64,000 bases of DNA from Viridibacterium curvum (GCF_039544165.1 NZ_BAABLD010000008.1:930001-994000), one strand, 5' to 3'. Positions 42,834 to 52,117 are shown, counted from the stretch's first letter. Notes: generated from the letters alone by a model not told the origin. Program-made: numbers and translations.

Positions 42834-43847
42834 TCAGGACGCGTTGCGGTACTGGTCATAGACAAGGTCCATGACGCCGCCATCCTGGAAGTGTGCTTTC
42901 TGTATCGTTTTCCAGTCGCCGAACAACTCGTCGACGCGGAACAGTTTGACCGGTGCAAATTGCTTGGCGTATTTCGCCGCCACGTTGGGGTCGACCGGAC
43001 GGTAGTAGTTGCGTGCGGCGATCTCCTGGCCTTCAGGCGAGTACAGGTACTGCACGTAGGCTTCGGCGGCCTTGCGCGTGCCATGCTTGTCGACCACCTT
43101 GTCGATGACGGCAACTGGCGGTTCGGCCAGCACCGAGATGGACGGCACCACCATCTCGAACTGGCCGGGGTTTTCGGCCATGGCCTGGAAGGCTTCGTTC
43201 TCCCACGACACCATCACGTCGCCCAGCTTGTTCTTCACGAAGGTGTTGGTCGCACCACGGGCCGTGTACTCCAGCACCCGGTTGTTGGCATACAGGCGCT
43301 TGAGGAACTGGCGCGCGCTAGCCTCGTTACCGCCGGGCTGCTTGAGCGCATAGCCATAAGCGGCGAGGTGGCTCCAGCGTGCGCCCCCTGAGCTCTTGGG
43401 GTTGGACATGACGATGTTCACGCCCCAGCGCACAAGATCGTTCCAGTCCGTGATCTTCTTGGGATTGCCCTGACGTACGAGGAACACGATGGTCGAGTAG
43501 TAGGGCGCCGAATTGTGCTCGATGCGCTTCTGCCAGTTGCGCGGCAGCAGGTCGGCATCGGCGATGCCGTCGATGTCGTGCGCGACCGAGGCGCTGATGA
43601 TGTCTGCCTCCTCGCCGTTCTTGATCTTGCTGGCCTGTGTACTGGAGTTGGCGTGCGTGATCTTGATGTTCAGCGTCTCGCCGCTCTTGCCCTTCCAGTA
43701 CTTGATGAAGGCCGGGTTGTACTCGGCGTACATCTGCTTCGTTGCGGTGTAGGAGTAGTTTGTCAGGGTCGTCTCGGCAAGCGCGGCCGTGCTGGTAAAG
43801 ACCAGGCTGAGCGCGACGCTGAGGGCGGTGAGTTGGCGTGTCTTCAC
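42834..43847 (-). CDS. sbp: Sulfate/thiosulfate-binding periplasmic protein (Sbp/CysP type, orphan)
   Basis: 337 residues starting at GTG 43847, preceded by AAAGGAG. Signal peptide to about residue 25. Sbp pattern: 'LTNYSYTATKQMYAEYNPAF', 'SSTQASKIKNGEEADI', 'FLVRQGNPKKITDWNDLVRWGVNIVMSNPKSSGGARW', 'VMVSWENEAF'. The usual cysT-cysW-cysA genes are absent. It follows CheX by 11 bases. Confidence 0.9.
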   Translation of the reverse strand: MKTRQLTALSVALSLVFTSTAALAETTLTNYSYTATKQMYAEYNPAFIKYWKGKSGETLNIKITHANSSTQASKIKNGEEADIISASVAHDIDGIADADLLPRNWQKRIEHNSAPYYSTIVFLVRQGNPKKITDWNDLVRWGVNIVMSNPKSSGGARWSHLAAYGYALKQPGGNEASARQFLKRLYANNRVLEYTARGATNTFVKNKLGDVMVSWENEAFQAMAENPGQFEMVVPSISVLAEPPVAVIDKVVDKHGTRKAAEAYVQYLYSPEGQEIAARNYYRPVDPNVAAKYAKQFAPVKLFRVDELFGDWKTIQKAHFQDGGVMDLVYDQYRNAS

Positions 43848-43858
43848 GATGAGCTCCT

Positions 43859-44305
43859 TTACTGCAGGCTTACCACCAGCGCGGCATCGTGCTTGTGCCA
43901 GCGCAGCGGAATCACATAGGCCTTGACGTTGCGCGGCACCTGGATGGCGGTGGCCGTGCCCTGCACGATGACTGGCACCGAGATCATGAAGTCCGGGCCG
44001 AAGTGCAGGCGGGCATTGCCCGAGATGGTGTTGGCGATCTCGCCAGCGAGGTCGCACAGGTTGGCTTCCGACACATCGGTCTCCCCCACCTGCAGCAGCA
44101 GGGCGCGCAAGAGTTCGCGGCTGGCCGTCACATAGACGCAACCCTGGCGTTCGCCCGAGATGCCGATGACGCCCGTGTAGTCGTGGATGGGCAGCGCCGA
44201 CGCATCACCGAGGTGTGGACTGCCCAGCTCGGGAAGACGGCCAGTCTGGCGTTCGAAGTAGTAGCGCACGAGATCCACGAAAATGCGCAGTTCCTGTTCA
44301 TCCAT
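43859..44305 (-). CDS. cheX: CheX-type phosphatase
   Basis: 148 residues; 'DLAGEIANTISGNAR' is the CheC/CheX active-site helix with the E-x2-N signature, and 'GVIGISGERQGCVYVTAS' is the preceding beta segment. CheX dephosphorylates CheY-type receivers. Overlaps the receiver gene by one base (TAATG), so the phosphatase is made with its likely substrate. Confidence 0.85.
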   Translation of the reverse strand: MDEQELRIFVDLVRYYFERQTGRLPELGSPHLGDASALPIHDYTGVIGISGERQGCVYVTASRELLRALLLQVGETDVSEANLCDLAGEIANTISGNARLHFGPDFMISVPVIVQGTATAIQVPRNVKAYVIPLRWHKHDAALVVSLQ

Positions 44306-44679
44306 TACGCGTCTCCCGCCAGCAGTTCATTCATCGCATCACTGAGGTCGTCCTCGGTGAAAGGCTTGCATACGAAGCCCAGTGCGCCTTCCTTGAGGGC
44401 CTGGATGGCGGTCGATTTGTCCGCCAGTGCCGAGACGACGAGGATCCTGGTTGAGGGTTTGCGCTTCTTCAGTTCGCGGATGCATTCGAGACCATCCATG
44501 CGCGGCATGGTCAGGTCCATGGTCACGATGTCGGGATCGTTCTCGGCAAACTGCTTGACCGCTTCTTCGCCGTTGCAGGCCGTCGCGACAATGTCGATGT
44601 TGTGCGTCGACAGTGAGCGCGCGATCTTGTTGCGGATGATGTTGGAATCATCGACGACCATCATCTTCAGCCGGCTCAT
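44305..44679 (-). CDS. CheY-like single-domain response regulator
   Basis: A 124-residue receiver with no output domain: Asp10-Asp11, phospho-acceptor Asp55 in 'VTMDLTMPRMDG', switch Ser83 and Lys105 in 'CKPF'. Its start overlaps the kinase stop by four bases. Likely target: CheX resets it. The downstream partner is unknown (no flagellar genes in the window). Confidence 0.92.
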   Translation of the reverse strand: MSRLKMMVVDDSNIIRNKIARSLSTHNIDIVATACNGEEAVKQFAENDPDIVTMDLTMPRMDGLECIRELKKRKPSTRILVVSALADKSTAIQALKEGALGFVCKPFTEDDLSDAMNELLAGDA

Positions 44680-46811
44680 GCTGCCTCCCGGACTTCTTCG
44701 GTCTGCACTGACTGCTGCATGGTGTGCAGCGGCAGCTGCACACGGAAATGGCAGTACTCGCCTGCCGTGGTGCCAATCCTCACGCGTCCCCCCATCCTGG
44801 CGATCATCGCCTTCACGCTGTCGAGGCCCACGCCACGACCTGCATCCTCATCCGCCGTCTCGCGCGTCGACACGCCGGGTTCGAAGATCAGTGAGACCAG
44901 TGCGCGCGGCTCAGCGGCTGCAGCGGCTTCGGCCGTCATGCGGCCGCTGCGCACAGCGACGGCGCGCAGGCTCTCGTGATTGATGCCGGCACCATCGTCA
45001 CGGAACGACAGCTCGACCATGCCGTCACCCTGGTCGGATACATACACCGACAGGCGCCCGGCTTCTGGCTTGCCACGCAGGCGGCGCTCGGCGGGCTTCT
45101 CGACGCCGTGCGTGACGGCATTGCGGATGAACTGGTTAACGATGCTGTTGAGTGCTTCGCGCAATGGTGCGTCCAGCTTGTCGAGGTCCATGCCCTGGTA
45201 GCTGAGCTCGGCATGCTTGCCGTTGCGTTCGGCGACTTGCTGCACGAAGCCCTTCCACTGCCGCACGAAGGGCAGGTTGGCAATTTCGGGATCGTGCGCC
45301 GGTTTGGGGGGCTCGACCTGCACCACGCCGCGCACCTGCACGATGCGGGCGAGGGTGTCCTGGATGGCATGCAGCTGCACGTACAGCGATTTGACGCGCA
45401 CGGTCACCGGCAGCAGGTCTTCGTTGCTGCCTGACTTGCGTTGCTGCAGATCGCTGAGCACGGTTTCAAAAGCATGTAGTGCATCACCCAAGGCTTCGAG
45501 CTTCAGCGCGTTGGCGTCGCCTTTCATGCGGTGGGCGATGCGGAAGATCTGTTCGATGGCGCGTGTGAAGCCTTCGCCGGAAGCGTTCTTTAGCGCAACG
45601 TTGATCTCGTCGAGGCCCTGCACGGCACTGCGCAGGAAGTCCTGCAGCAGGCGCGGATCGGCCTGCAGCAGGTGCACCATCATGCCCATCTGGTCCTGTA
45701 CCTTGCGTTCGCTCTCCTTCAGTTCGCGTTCGAGGCGCACGCGGCGTGTGATGTCGTTGGCAGTCACCAGCAGGTGGGTCACCTTGCCCTGGTGGGTCAC
45801 GCGGTTGAAGCTGAAGTTCAGGTAGCGCGTATCGATGGCGCCGTTGGGGCGCGGTGTGTTGATCTCGAGACAGTCGAGCGGGTTGAGGCTGGCGACGAGT
45901 TTTTCCTTCACGTCGTGACGCATCAGCAGTTCGATGTATTCCTGCGTGGTGTCGAAGGTCTTGGGTGTCACCATCGGGCGGATGAGGTCAAGGAAGTTCT
46001 TGCCCGCCACGTCCGGCACACCCAGGATGCGACCGAGGGCCTGCGAGGTCTGTGTGCCGATGGTGAAGCTGGTGTCGAGCAGGAACAGACCGTCCTGCGT
46101 GGTGCGCAGGATGTTCTCGGTTTCGCGCTGTGCCACTTCCACCGCCGCGTCGCTCTTGCGCAGCTGGCCGAGGAAGGAATAGAGAATGAAGGCGAAGTTG
46201 ACCAGGGCCAGCGTGATGCCGGCAATCTGGATGATCCGCAGGTTCTGCGCGCGCGAAGCGGAGATGACTTCCATCCGGTTCGTCAGCATGTTCGAGATGG
46301 ACAGGAGGTTCAGGTTGTCGGCGACCAGGATCTGCAGTACCGGGCCGAGGTCGGGGTTCTTCGATTTCTGGGCCTTGAGTTTCTGAAGCTCTGCATTCAC
46401 CGGCAGCCACAAGGCTTCCAGCTGCGCGAAGAAGGCGCCGGCCTGCACGTCGTCCTGCGGTGTCAGCGCCACCTTGGCGCCGTTCTCCAGCACCTTGCCG
46501 CCTTCGTGGAAGGCTTCCAGCGTGGCGTTGAAGCGGTCGGCCGTGAGCAGCAGCTCATCGAGTTCGGAGAAGCTCGATTTGCCCGTACTGTCGATGGTGC
46601 CCTGCGTGGCGTCGTCCTGCAGCAGCAGGGCCGACTTGGTCATCTGTTGCACCAGCGTGCGTTGCTCGCCGGCGAGGTTCAATGACACGGCGTCGGCCGC
46701 GATCTGGTTCGAGATGAGGAAGGTCATGCCCAGCACGCCCACGTCGAAGACGAGGAACAGTGCAATCAGCACAACGATCTTGCGGTACTTACCGAGTCCC
46801 AGCTTCAACAT
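44676..46811 (-). CDS. Membrane CheA-like sensor histidine kinase with PilJ-type sensor, PAS and HPt domains
   Basis: 711 residues. TM1 about 11-33, a PilJ-N-like periplasmic helical domain about 40-190 ('GEQRTLVQQMTKSALL'), TM2 about 195-217, PAS about 230-355, an HPt-like domain with His427 in 'IAHRMKGDANALK', and a CheA-type ATPase: 'QFIRNAVTHGVE' (N box), 'DDGAGI' and 'GRGVGLDSVKAMI' (G boxes). No CheW-like domain and no DHp H box. ATG 46811 follows GGGAG. First gene of a six-gene run. Confidence 0.85.
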   Translation of the reverse strand: MLKLGLGKYRKIVVLIALFLVFDVGVLGMTFLISNQIAADAVSLNLAGEQRTLVQQMTKSALLLQDDATQGTIDSTGKSSFSELDELLLTADRFNATLEAFHEGGKVLENGAKVALTPQDDVQAGAFFAQLEALWLPVNAELQKLKAQKSKNPDLGPVLQILVADNLNLLSISNMLTNRMEVISASRAQNLRIIQIAGITLALVNFAFILYSFLGQLRKSDAAVEVAQRETENILRTTQDGLFLLDTSFTIGTQTSQALGRILGVPDVAGKNFLDLIRPMVTPKTFDTTQEYIELLMRHDVKEKLVASLNPLDCLEINTPRPNGAIDTRYLNFSFNRVTHQGKVTHLLVTANDITRRVRLERELKESERKVQDQMGMMVHLLQADPRLLQDFLRSAVQGLDEINVALKNASGEGFTRAIEQIFRIAHRMKGDANALKLEALGDALHAFETVLSDLQQRKSGSNEDLLPVTVRVKSLYVQLHAIQDTLARIVQVRGVVQVEPPKPAHDPEIANLPFVRQWKGFVQQVAERNGKHAELSYQGMDLDKLDAPLREALNSIVNQFIRNAVTHGVEKPAERRLRGKPEAGRLSVYVSDQGDGMVELSFRDDGAGINHESLRAVAVRSGRMTAEAAAAAEPRALVSLIFEPGVSTRETADEDAGRGVGLDSVKAMIARMGGRVRIGTTAGEYCHFRVQLPLHTMQQSVQTEEVREAA

Positions 46812-47314
46812 GTTCCGATGCTCCCTTTGCCGGCTGCCTGCTACGCGTCGACTTGTGCCCAGTGGATCGCTCAGTGATTCGTGTCGATCATCCTTGCCAA
46901 GATCGGCTCCGCAGGGCGCGCGCTGAATGTCAGACGGACTCCGACCAGCCGGGCGGAACATCGTCCCCGGCAGACGAAAATGGCGCGCAGGAAAGGGGGC
47001 GTGGGCTGGTAAAGGAGCCAGACAGAACAAGGACTTGGCGGGCCATCAGGCAGAACGCCTGCGTGGCAGCGACAGGCCGTTTTACGTGACGAAAATCACA
47101 TTGAAGCCGCGTGTCACGAAGACGACCGGTCTGTTGGGCAGGACGACTGGCGGATGGTTTGCAAATCAAAAATCAACAAAAACAACAACATCAACAGAGT
47201 CGACGTGATGTTTTGCGCAGTCCCGGCCCGTCGATCAGCGTGGGTGGCTTCACGGCGCTGTAACTCCGGGCTCCTAGAGTGCGCGGCTTCCGCATCACCC
47301 ACCCAGGAGTTCTC
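46812..47314. other. 503-bp divergent intergenic region
   Basis: Lies between the sensor kinase (minus) and the phytase-like gene (plus). Contains a CRP/FNR-like palindrome at 47085-47100 and an A-rich tract of CAA-type triplets around 47160-47200. No gene or terminator supported. Confidence 0.5.
47085..47100. promoter_or_regulatory. CRP/FNR-like binding site
   Basis: CGTGA-CGAAAA-TCACA differs by one base from the TGTGA-N6-TCACA consensus for CRP-family proteins. It is 274 bases upstream of the kinase start and 215 upstream of the phytase-like gene, so it could serve either. Confidence 0.4.
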
Positions 47315-48721
47315 ATGCGCACCGCCCTTCCACTGCTCGCCACGCTGGCCGTATCGCTGGCTGTGGCCTTCCACGCAACTCAGGCCAGCGCCCAGGCCGC
47401 GAGCACGCCGGTCGAAGTCACGGCCGAGCTCGCCGGCCACGCCTTCCTGCCGTTCAGCACTGCGGTGGCTGCGCCGAAGGATGCTGGTGCCTTCTTCGCC
47501 ACCGCCGGCAAGTTTGCCAACGGCAACCGCACGCGTAACGAAGTGCTGGGCAGCGAGAAGGCCAACACCTTCGTTGGTGACCCCAAGGCACCACGTGCCT
47601 CGGGCGGTACGCTGCCGATCAAGGGCCAGTCGGTGCAGGGCTTCTCGGGCATCGTCGCGCTCGATCGCAACCACTACCTCGTGCTGACCGACAACGGCTT
47701 CGGCAACAAGATCAACTCGCAGGACGCGCTGCTGATGGTCCACAACGTGAAAGTGGACTGGCAGAGCGGCAAGGCCACGCGCGAGAAGACCACCTTCCTG
47801 CACGACCCGGATCGCAAGGTGCCCTTCGCCATCCAGAACGAGGCGACGGAAAAGCGTTACCTCACCGGCGTGGACTTCGATCCGGAATCGATCCAGATCG
47901 TTGGCAAGGAGTGGTGGATCGGTGACGAGTTCGGCCCCTACGTGCTGCGCGTGACGCCGCAAGGCCGCGTGCTGGGCGTTATCGAGACCAAGGTGGGTGA
48001 CAAGACCTATCGCTCGCCCGACCATTACCTGAACGGTCGCCTCGGCAACCTGCCCAGCGACAACATTCCCGGCTGGGACGCGCGTCGCTCCGGCGGCTTC
48101 GAACCCATGGCCAAGTCGCCTGATGGCGCGAAGCTCTACCCCATGTTCGAATGGCCGCTCTATGACGCCGGCACGAAAGCCTTCGAGTCGAACAACGGCA
48201 AGCCCTTCACGCGCATCCTCGAACTCGATGTGGCGAGCAAGGCCTATACCGGCAAGACCTGGAAATATCGCTTCGAAGAGGCCGGCAACATCGCGGCTGA
48301 CTTCCAGCTGCTTGATGCGACCACGGGCCTCGTGATCGAACGCGATGACGTTTCCGAAGGTGTGGCACCGGCTTGCCCCGCCGAACCCCTGCGCACCGAC
48401 TGCTTCACGCGTCCCGCGAAGTTCAAGCGCATCTACAAGATCGACCTGGCTGCGGCCGACGCTGAGGGCTTCGTGCGCAAGGTGGCGTTCATCGATCTCA
48501 CGAAGATTGCCAATCCCAAACGTCTCGCCAGGCTCGGCCCGAACGAGGAAGTCTTCGCGCTGCCGCACCTCGGACCGGAAGGCCTGACGATTGTCGATGC
48601 CGAGCACATCGTGGTCGTCAACGACAACAACTTCCCCTACTCGTCAGCGCGCCAGATCGGCAAACCCGATGATGACGAAATCACTTTGCTGAACATCCGC
48701 ACCCTTATTGACGCAAAGTAA
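47315..48721 (+). CDS. Exported esterase-like/phytase-like family protein
   Basis: 468 residues with a 26-residue signal peptide ending SAQA. 'GFSGIVALDRNHYLVLTDNGFGNK', 'DFDPESIQIVGKEWWIGDEFGPYVLRV', 'RSGGFEPMAKSPDG' and 'LPHLGPEGLTIVD' correspond to the 'esterase-like activity of phytase' beta-propeller family. Probably a periplasmic or secreted phosphoesterase. ATG at 47315 follows AGGAG. Confidence 0.85.
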   Translation: MRTALPLLATLAVSLAVAFHATQASAQAASTPVEVTAELAGHAFLPFSTAVAAPKDAGAFFATAGKFANGNRTRNEVLGSEKANTFVGDPKAPRASGGTLPIKGQSVQGFSGIVALDRNHYLVLTDNGFGNKINSQDALLMVHNVKVDWQSGKATREKTTFLHDPDRKVPFAIQNEATEKRYLTGVDFDPESIQIVGKEWWIGDEFGPYVLRVTPQGRVLGVIETKVGDKTYRSPDHYLNGRLGNLPSDNIPGWDARRSGGFEPMAKSPDGAKLYPMFEWPLYDAGTKAFESNNGKPFTRILELDVASKAYTGKTWKYRFEEAGNIAADFQLLDATTGLVIERDDVSEGVAPACPAEPLRTDCFTRPAKFKRIYKIDLAAADAEGFVRKVAFIDLTKIANPKRLARLGPNEEVFALPHLGPEGLTIVDAEHIVVVNDNNFPYSSARQIGKPDDDEITLLNIRTLIDAK

Positions 48722-48816
48722 TCGCGGGTCAGGGTGTGTAAAAGCCGGTGAAACTGCCGCCTCCGTGCGGGGCGGCAGGCAATACTCTGCGCACCAACCC
48801 TGCTGGAGAATCCGGT

Positions 48817-49119
48817 ATGCCCACCCCCCTCATTCGCTGCGCCGCAGCCGCATTCATGCTTTTGGCATCGCTGGCAGCACAGGCTGCTTCGTCAAGCAGT
48901 GCCTCCAGCATGCCGCGCCCACCCGAAGGTGGGCGCCCGCCCGGCCCACCGCCCGAGGCTGTCTCTGCCTGTCAGGGCAAGACTGAAGGTGCGAAGGCCA
49001 GCTTCAAGGGCCGCAATGGCGAGACGGTCGAAGGCACTTGCCGCAGCATCGATGGCAAGCTGGCCGTCGTGCCCGCCAACATGCCGGCACCGGGTGATCG
49101 ACCGCCGCCGCCGCGCTGA
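48817..49119 (+). CDS. Small Pro-rich exported protein
   Basis: 100 residues; ATG at 48817 has GGAG upstream. Signal peptide 1-23 (ends AAQAA), a Pro/Gly-rich segment ('RPPEGGRPPGPPPE'), then a small domain with two Cys in 'ACQGKTEGAKASFK...EGTCRSIDGKL' and a Pro tail. It resembles short uncharacterised periplasmic proteins. Function unknown. Confidence 0.65.
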   Translation: MPTPLIRCAAAAFMLLASLAAQAASSSSASSMPRPPEGGRPPGPPPEAVSACQGKTEGAKASFKGRNGETVEGTCRSIDGKLAVVPANMPAPGDRPPPPR

Positions 49120-49170
49120 GCTTTAACCGCTGACGAACGCTCTCGACACATCACGGCAAGCCTCTGCAAT

Positions 49171-49647
49171 TCAGAGCCCCAGCGCGCTGAGCCCCGGATG
49201 ATCGTCTGGCCGGCGCCCCTGCGGCCAGTGGAACTTGCGTTCCGCCTCAGTGATCGGCAGATCGTTGATGCTGGCCAGCCGGCGCTGCATGAGTCCGTTC
49301 GCATCGAACTCCCAGTTCTCGTTGCCGTAGGAGCGGAACCAGTGCCCCGAGTCGTCGCGCCACTCATAGGCAAAGCGCGCGGCGATGCGATTGTCCTGCC
49401 AGGCCCACACCTCCTTGATCAGGCGGTACTCGATCTCGCGCGCCCACTTGCGCGTGAGGAACGCGACAATCGCCTCGCGCCCCTGCAGAAACTCCGCACG
49501 GTTACGCCACACGCTGTCCGGTGTGTAAGCGAGTGACACCTTCACCGGATCGCGCGAGTTCCACGCGTCTTCCGCCATGCGCGCCTTCTGCACGGCGGTT
49601 TCGAATGTGAAGGGTGGCAGCGGGGGGCGGGCGATGGCGGCGTTCAT
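49171..49647 (-). CDS. DUF1348 (NTF2-like) protein
   Basis: 158 residues. The family pattern is unmistakable: 'KARMAEDAWNSRDPVKVSLAYTPDSVWRNRAEFLQGREAIVAFLTRKWA' and 'RFAYEWRDDSGHWFRSYGNENWEF'. SnoaL/NTF2-like cone fold; enzymatic role unknown. It lies 102 bp after cynS on the same strand, so it may belong to the cyanate operon. Confidence 0.9.
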   Translation of the reverse strand: MNAAIARPPLPPFTFETAVQKARMAEDAWNSRDPVKVSLAYTPDSVWRNRAEFLQGREAIVAFLTRKWAREIEYRLIKEVWAWQDNRIAARFAYEWRDDSGHWFRSYGNENWEFDANGLMQRRLASINDLPITEAERKFHWPQGRRPDDHPGLSALGL

Positions 49648-49749
49648 GATTTTGATTTCAACCAGTTCGCAAAATGGGGATTAAGTGCGGAACGAGGGGA
49701 GCGAGCGCGCCGCTGGCAAGGCGGCCCGCGCAGCCCCCTCGTCACGTAC

Positions 49750-50193
49750 TTAATAAGTTTTGTAGGGTAGGAACTTGCCGCTCATCGTGATGCTCACTCG
49801 ATCCCCAGCCGGGTTCGGCTCACGCTTCAGATCCATCTTGAAATCAATCGCGCTCATGATGCCGTCACCAAACTCCTCGTGGATCAGCTCCTTGAATGTC
49901 GTGCCATACACATTCACGAGTTCGTAGAAGCGATAGATCAGCGGATCGGTCGGCACCGATGTGGGCAGCGAACCCTTGTAGGGCACGACCTGCAGCAGGT
50001 TGATGGCTTCTTCGGGCAGCTCGAACAGCGCGCCGACCTTGGTGGCCTGCTCTTCGGTGAGGGTCATCTGGCCGAGCAGCGCGGCGGTGGTCCATTCCTT
50101 CGACAGACCGACCACTTCAGCCACCTGGCTCCACTTCATCTTCTTCTGGATCTTCTTCGCAACAATCATTTCGGTAACGTCGTAACGGTTCAT
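49750..50193 (-). CDS. cynS: Cyanate hydratase (cyanase)
   Basis: 147 residues, close to the 156 of E. coli CynS. Decomposes cyanate with bicarbonate to ammonia and CO2. The catalytic triad is intact: Arg88 and Glu91 in 'IYRFYELV' and Ser114 in 'GIMSAIDF'. The N-terminal helical domain holds 'KWSQVAEVVGLSKEWTTAALLGQ'. It follows its ABC ATPase by 11 bases; the importer supplies cyanate. Confidence 0.96.
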   Translation of the reverse strand: MNRYDVTEMIVAKKIQKKMKWSQVAEVVGLSKEWTTAALLGQMTLTEEQATKVGALFELPEEAINLLQVVPYKGSLPTSVPTDPLIYRFYELVNVYGTTFKELIHEEFGDGIMSAIDFKMDLKREPNPAGDRVSITMSGKFLPYKTY

Positions 50194-50204
50194 GGCTGGC
50201 TCCT

Positions 50205-51083
50205 TCAGGCAGTGATGGGTTCGGGGTTTGGGGCGGGCGCGTCATCAGTCACAAGACCGGGGCGCACCACAGGTGGATTCTTCGGGTCATGGCCTTGCAC
50301 GGCGTCGCCCGCGTACAGCTTCGAGCGCTCGACGAGGAAGTCCACGAGGTGGTTGCGGATGCGGTAGTACTGCGGGTCGTGGTGGATGCTGGCGCGTGTG
50401 CGGCTGCGCGGCATGGTGACTTCGACGATCTCGGCAATCTTCGCCTGCGGGCCGTTGCTCATGAGCAGGATCTTGTCGGCAAGCAGGATGGCTTCATCCA
50501 CGTCGTGCGTGATCATGAACACCGTCTGGTGCGTGGCCTGCACGATGAAGAGCAGCTCGTCCTGGATGGTGCCGCGCGTCAGCGCATCGAGCGCACCGAA
50601 GGGCTCGTCGAGCAGCAGCATCTTGGGTTCAATGGCGAACGCACGCGCGATGCCGACACGCTGCTTCATGCCACCCGAGAGTTCGGCCGGTTTCTTGTGC
50701 AGGGCATGGGCGAGGCCGACCATCTCCAGATACTTCGTGGCATGCGCGGCGACCCGTTCTCTTTTCCATTCAGGCCAGCGCGAGCGCACGCCGAATTCCA
50801 CATTGGCCAGTGTCGTCATCCAGGGCATCAGCGCGTGGCTCTGGAACACCACGCCGCGATCCAGCGAAGGGCCCTTCACCTCGCGCCCATCCATGAACAC
50901 ATGACCCGCGCTGGCTTCATCGAGCCCCGCGAGCACGTTGAGGATAGTCGTCTTGCCGCAGCCCGAGTGGCCGAGGATGCAGACGAACTCGCCGCGCTCT
51001 ATGCCGAAGTGGATGTTCTCGAAGACCGGCGGGCCGTCGTTTCCGTAGCGCTTGGCGAGGGCTTCAATCTTGAGGAAGGACAT
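50205..51083 (-). CDS. cynD: ABC ATPase of the nitrate/cyanate (NrtD/CynD) type
   Basis: 292 residues: Walker A 'GHSGCGKTT', 'QSHALMPWMT', signature 'LSGGMKQR', Walker B 'LLLDEPFGALD', switch 'ITHDVDEA'. The C-terminal 'RIRNHLVDFLVERSK' extension is usual in NrtC/NrtD and CynD. Together with the upstream permease and binding protein it forms a cyanate-class importer (inferred from the adjacent cynS). Confidence 0.9.
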   Translation of the reverse strand: MSFLKIEALAKRYGNDGPPVFENIHFGIERGEFVCILGHSGCGKTTILNVLAGLDEASAGHVFMDGREVKGPSLDRGVVFQSHALMPWMTTLANVEFGVRSRWPEWKRERVAAHATKYLEMVGLAHALHKKPAELSGGMKQRVGIARAFAIEPKMLLLDEPFGALDALTRGTIQDELLFIVQATHQTVFMITHDVDEAILLADKILLMSNGPQAKIAEIVEVTMPRSRTRASIHHDPQYYRIRNHLVDFLVERSKLYAGDAVQGHDPKNPPVVRPGLVTDDAPAPNPEPITA

Positions 51084-51136
51084 GTTGCATTCCGTTTGCA
51101 GGGTTTGGGCTCACGATGAAACGTGCTGCCCCTTGG

Positions 51137-51219
51137 CCGTCATTCCCGCGAGGTTTGTAAAACTCGCGGGAATCCAGCGTCGTTGAAAGTCACTGGGTTC
51201 CCGCCTTCGCGGGAACGAC
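51137..51219. repeat. Type A dispersed palindrome, copy 2
   Basis: CGTCATTCCCGCGAG...CTCGCGGGAATCCAG followed by CTGGGTTCCCGCCTTCGCGGGAACGACG. The first hairpin has a 10-base loop and expanded arms compared with copy 1. Located between the permease and ATPase genes of the cyanate operon. Confidence 0.8.
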
Positions 51220-51249
51220 GAGTTTGAAATGCGCTGACACATACGCAAC

Positions 51250-52092
51250 TCACTCCCTATAGCTCACGAGCTTCGTCAGTCGCGCCAGCGCGTTGTCGAG
51301 CAGCATGCCGACCAGACCGATCAGAAGAATCGCGGTGAAGATGTTGGTGATCGAGAGGTTGTTCCACTCGTTCCAAACGAAGTAGCCGATGCCCGTGCCC
51401 CCGACCAGCATCTCGGCTGCGACGATGACGAGCCAGGCGATGCCGATCGAGATGCGCATGCCGGTCATGATGGTCGGCGCTGCCGCAGGCAGGATCACCA
51501 GGAAGGCGGTGCGCAGGGGCGACACCTCCAGCGTGCGCGCCACGTTGAGCCAGTCACGCCGCACACTCGCCACACCGAAGGCGGTGTTGATCAGCATCGG
51601 CCAGATCGAGCAGATGAAGATCACGAAGATCGCCGAGATGCCCGAATCCTTGATCGTGTAGAGCGCCAGCGGCATCCACGCGAGCGGCGAGATCGGCTTC
51701 ATGATCTGGATGAAGGGATCGAGCGCGCGGTAGATCAGCGGCGACATGCCGATGGCAAAGCCGAGCGGAATCGCCACCAGTGCGGCGAGCAGGTAGCCAC
51801 CGAGCACGCGCGCCAGCGAGTAGCCGATCTGGATACCCAGACCTTTGTCGTTGGTGCCACGGTCGTAGAACGGATCCTTGATGTGCGACCAGATCTTGGC
51901 ACCGACATCCGCCGGGCCGGGGAAGGCGCTTTTGGCGCCGGTAGCGGCCGCACCGCCCACCAGTGCGGCGTACTCGGGGTCAACCACTACCGCCGCCTCC
52001 TTGGGCCGCGTGGCGAGGTGCCAGGCAGCCAGTGCGACGAGCAGGATCAGAACCGAGAGCAGAGGCGCGAGCCAGGGTTTTTGTTTGTTCAT
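51250..52092 (-). CDS. cynB: ABC permease of the nitrate/cyanate (NrtB/CynB) type
   Basis: 280 residues with six predicted spans and the coupling loop 'RRDWLNVARTLEVSPLRTAFLVILPAAAPTIMTGMRISIG'. 'MKPISPLAWMPLALYTI' and 'GIGYFVWNEWNN' are typical of NrtB-like permeases. Partner of the flanking ATPase and binding-protein genes. Confidence 0.9.
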   Translation of the reverse strand: MNKQKPWLAPLLSVLILLVALAAWHLATRPKEAAVVVDPEYAALVGGAAATGAKSAFPGPADVGAKIWSHIKDPFYDRGTNDKGLGIQIGYSLARVLGGYLLAALVAIPLGFAIGMSPLIYRALDPFIQIMKPISPLAWMPLALYTIKDSGISAIFVIFICSIWPMLINTAFGVASVRRDWLNVARTLEVSPLRTAFLVILPAAAPTIMTGMRISIGIAWLVIVAAEMLVGGTGIGYFVWNEWNNLSITNIFTAILLIGLVGMLLDNALARLTKLVSYRE

Positions 52093-52117
52093 GGTATTTC
52101 GATAGTTCTCAACGCGT

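Noticed and set aside
41737..43847. Part of cys or pst transport operons
   Set aside because: No permease or ATPase genes for sulfate or phosphate occur on either side. The linked genes are signalling genes.
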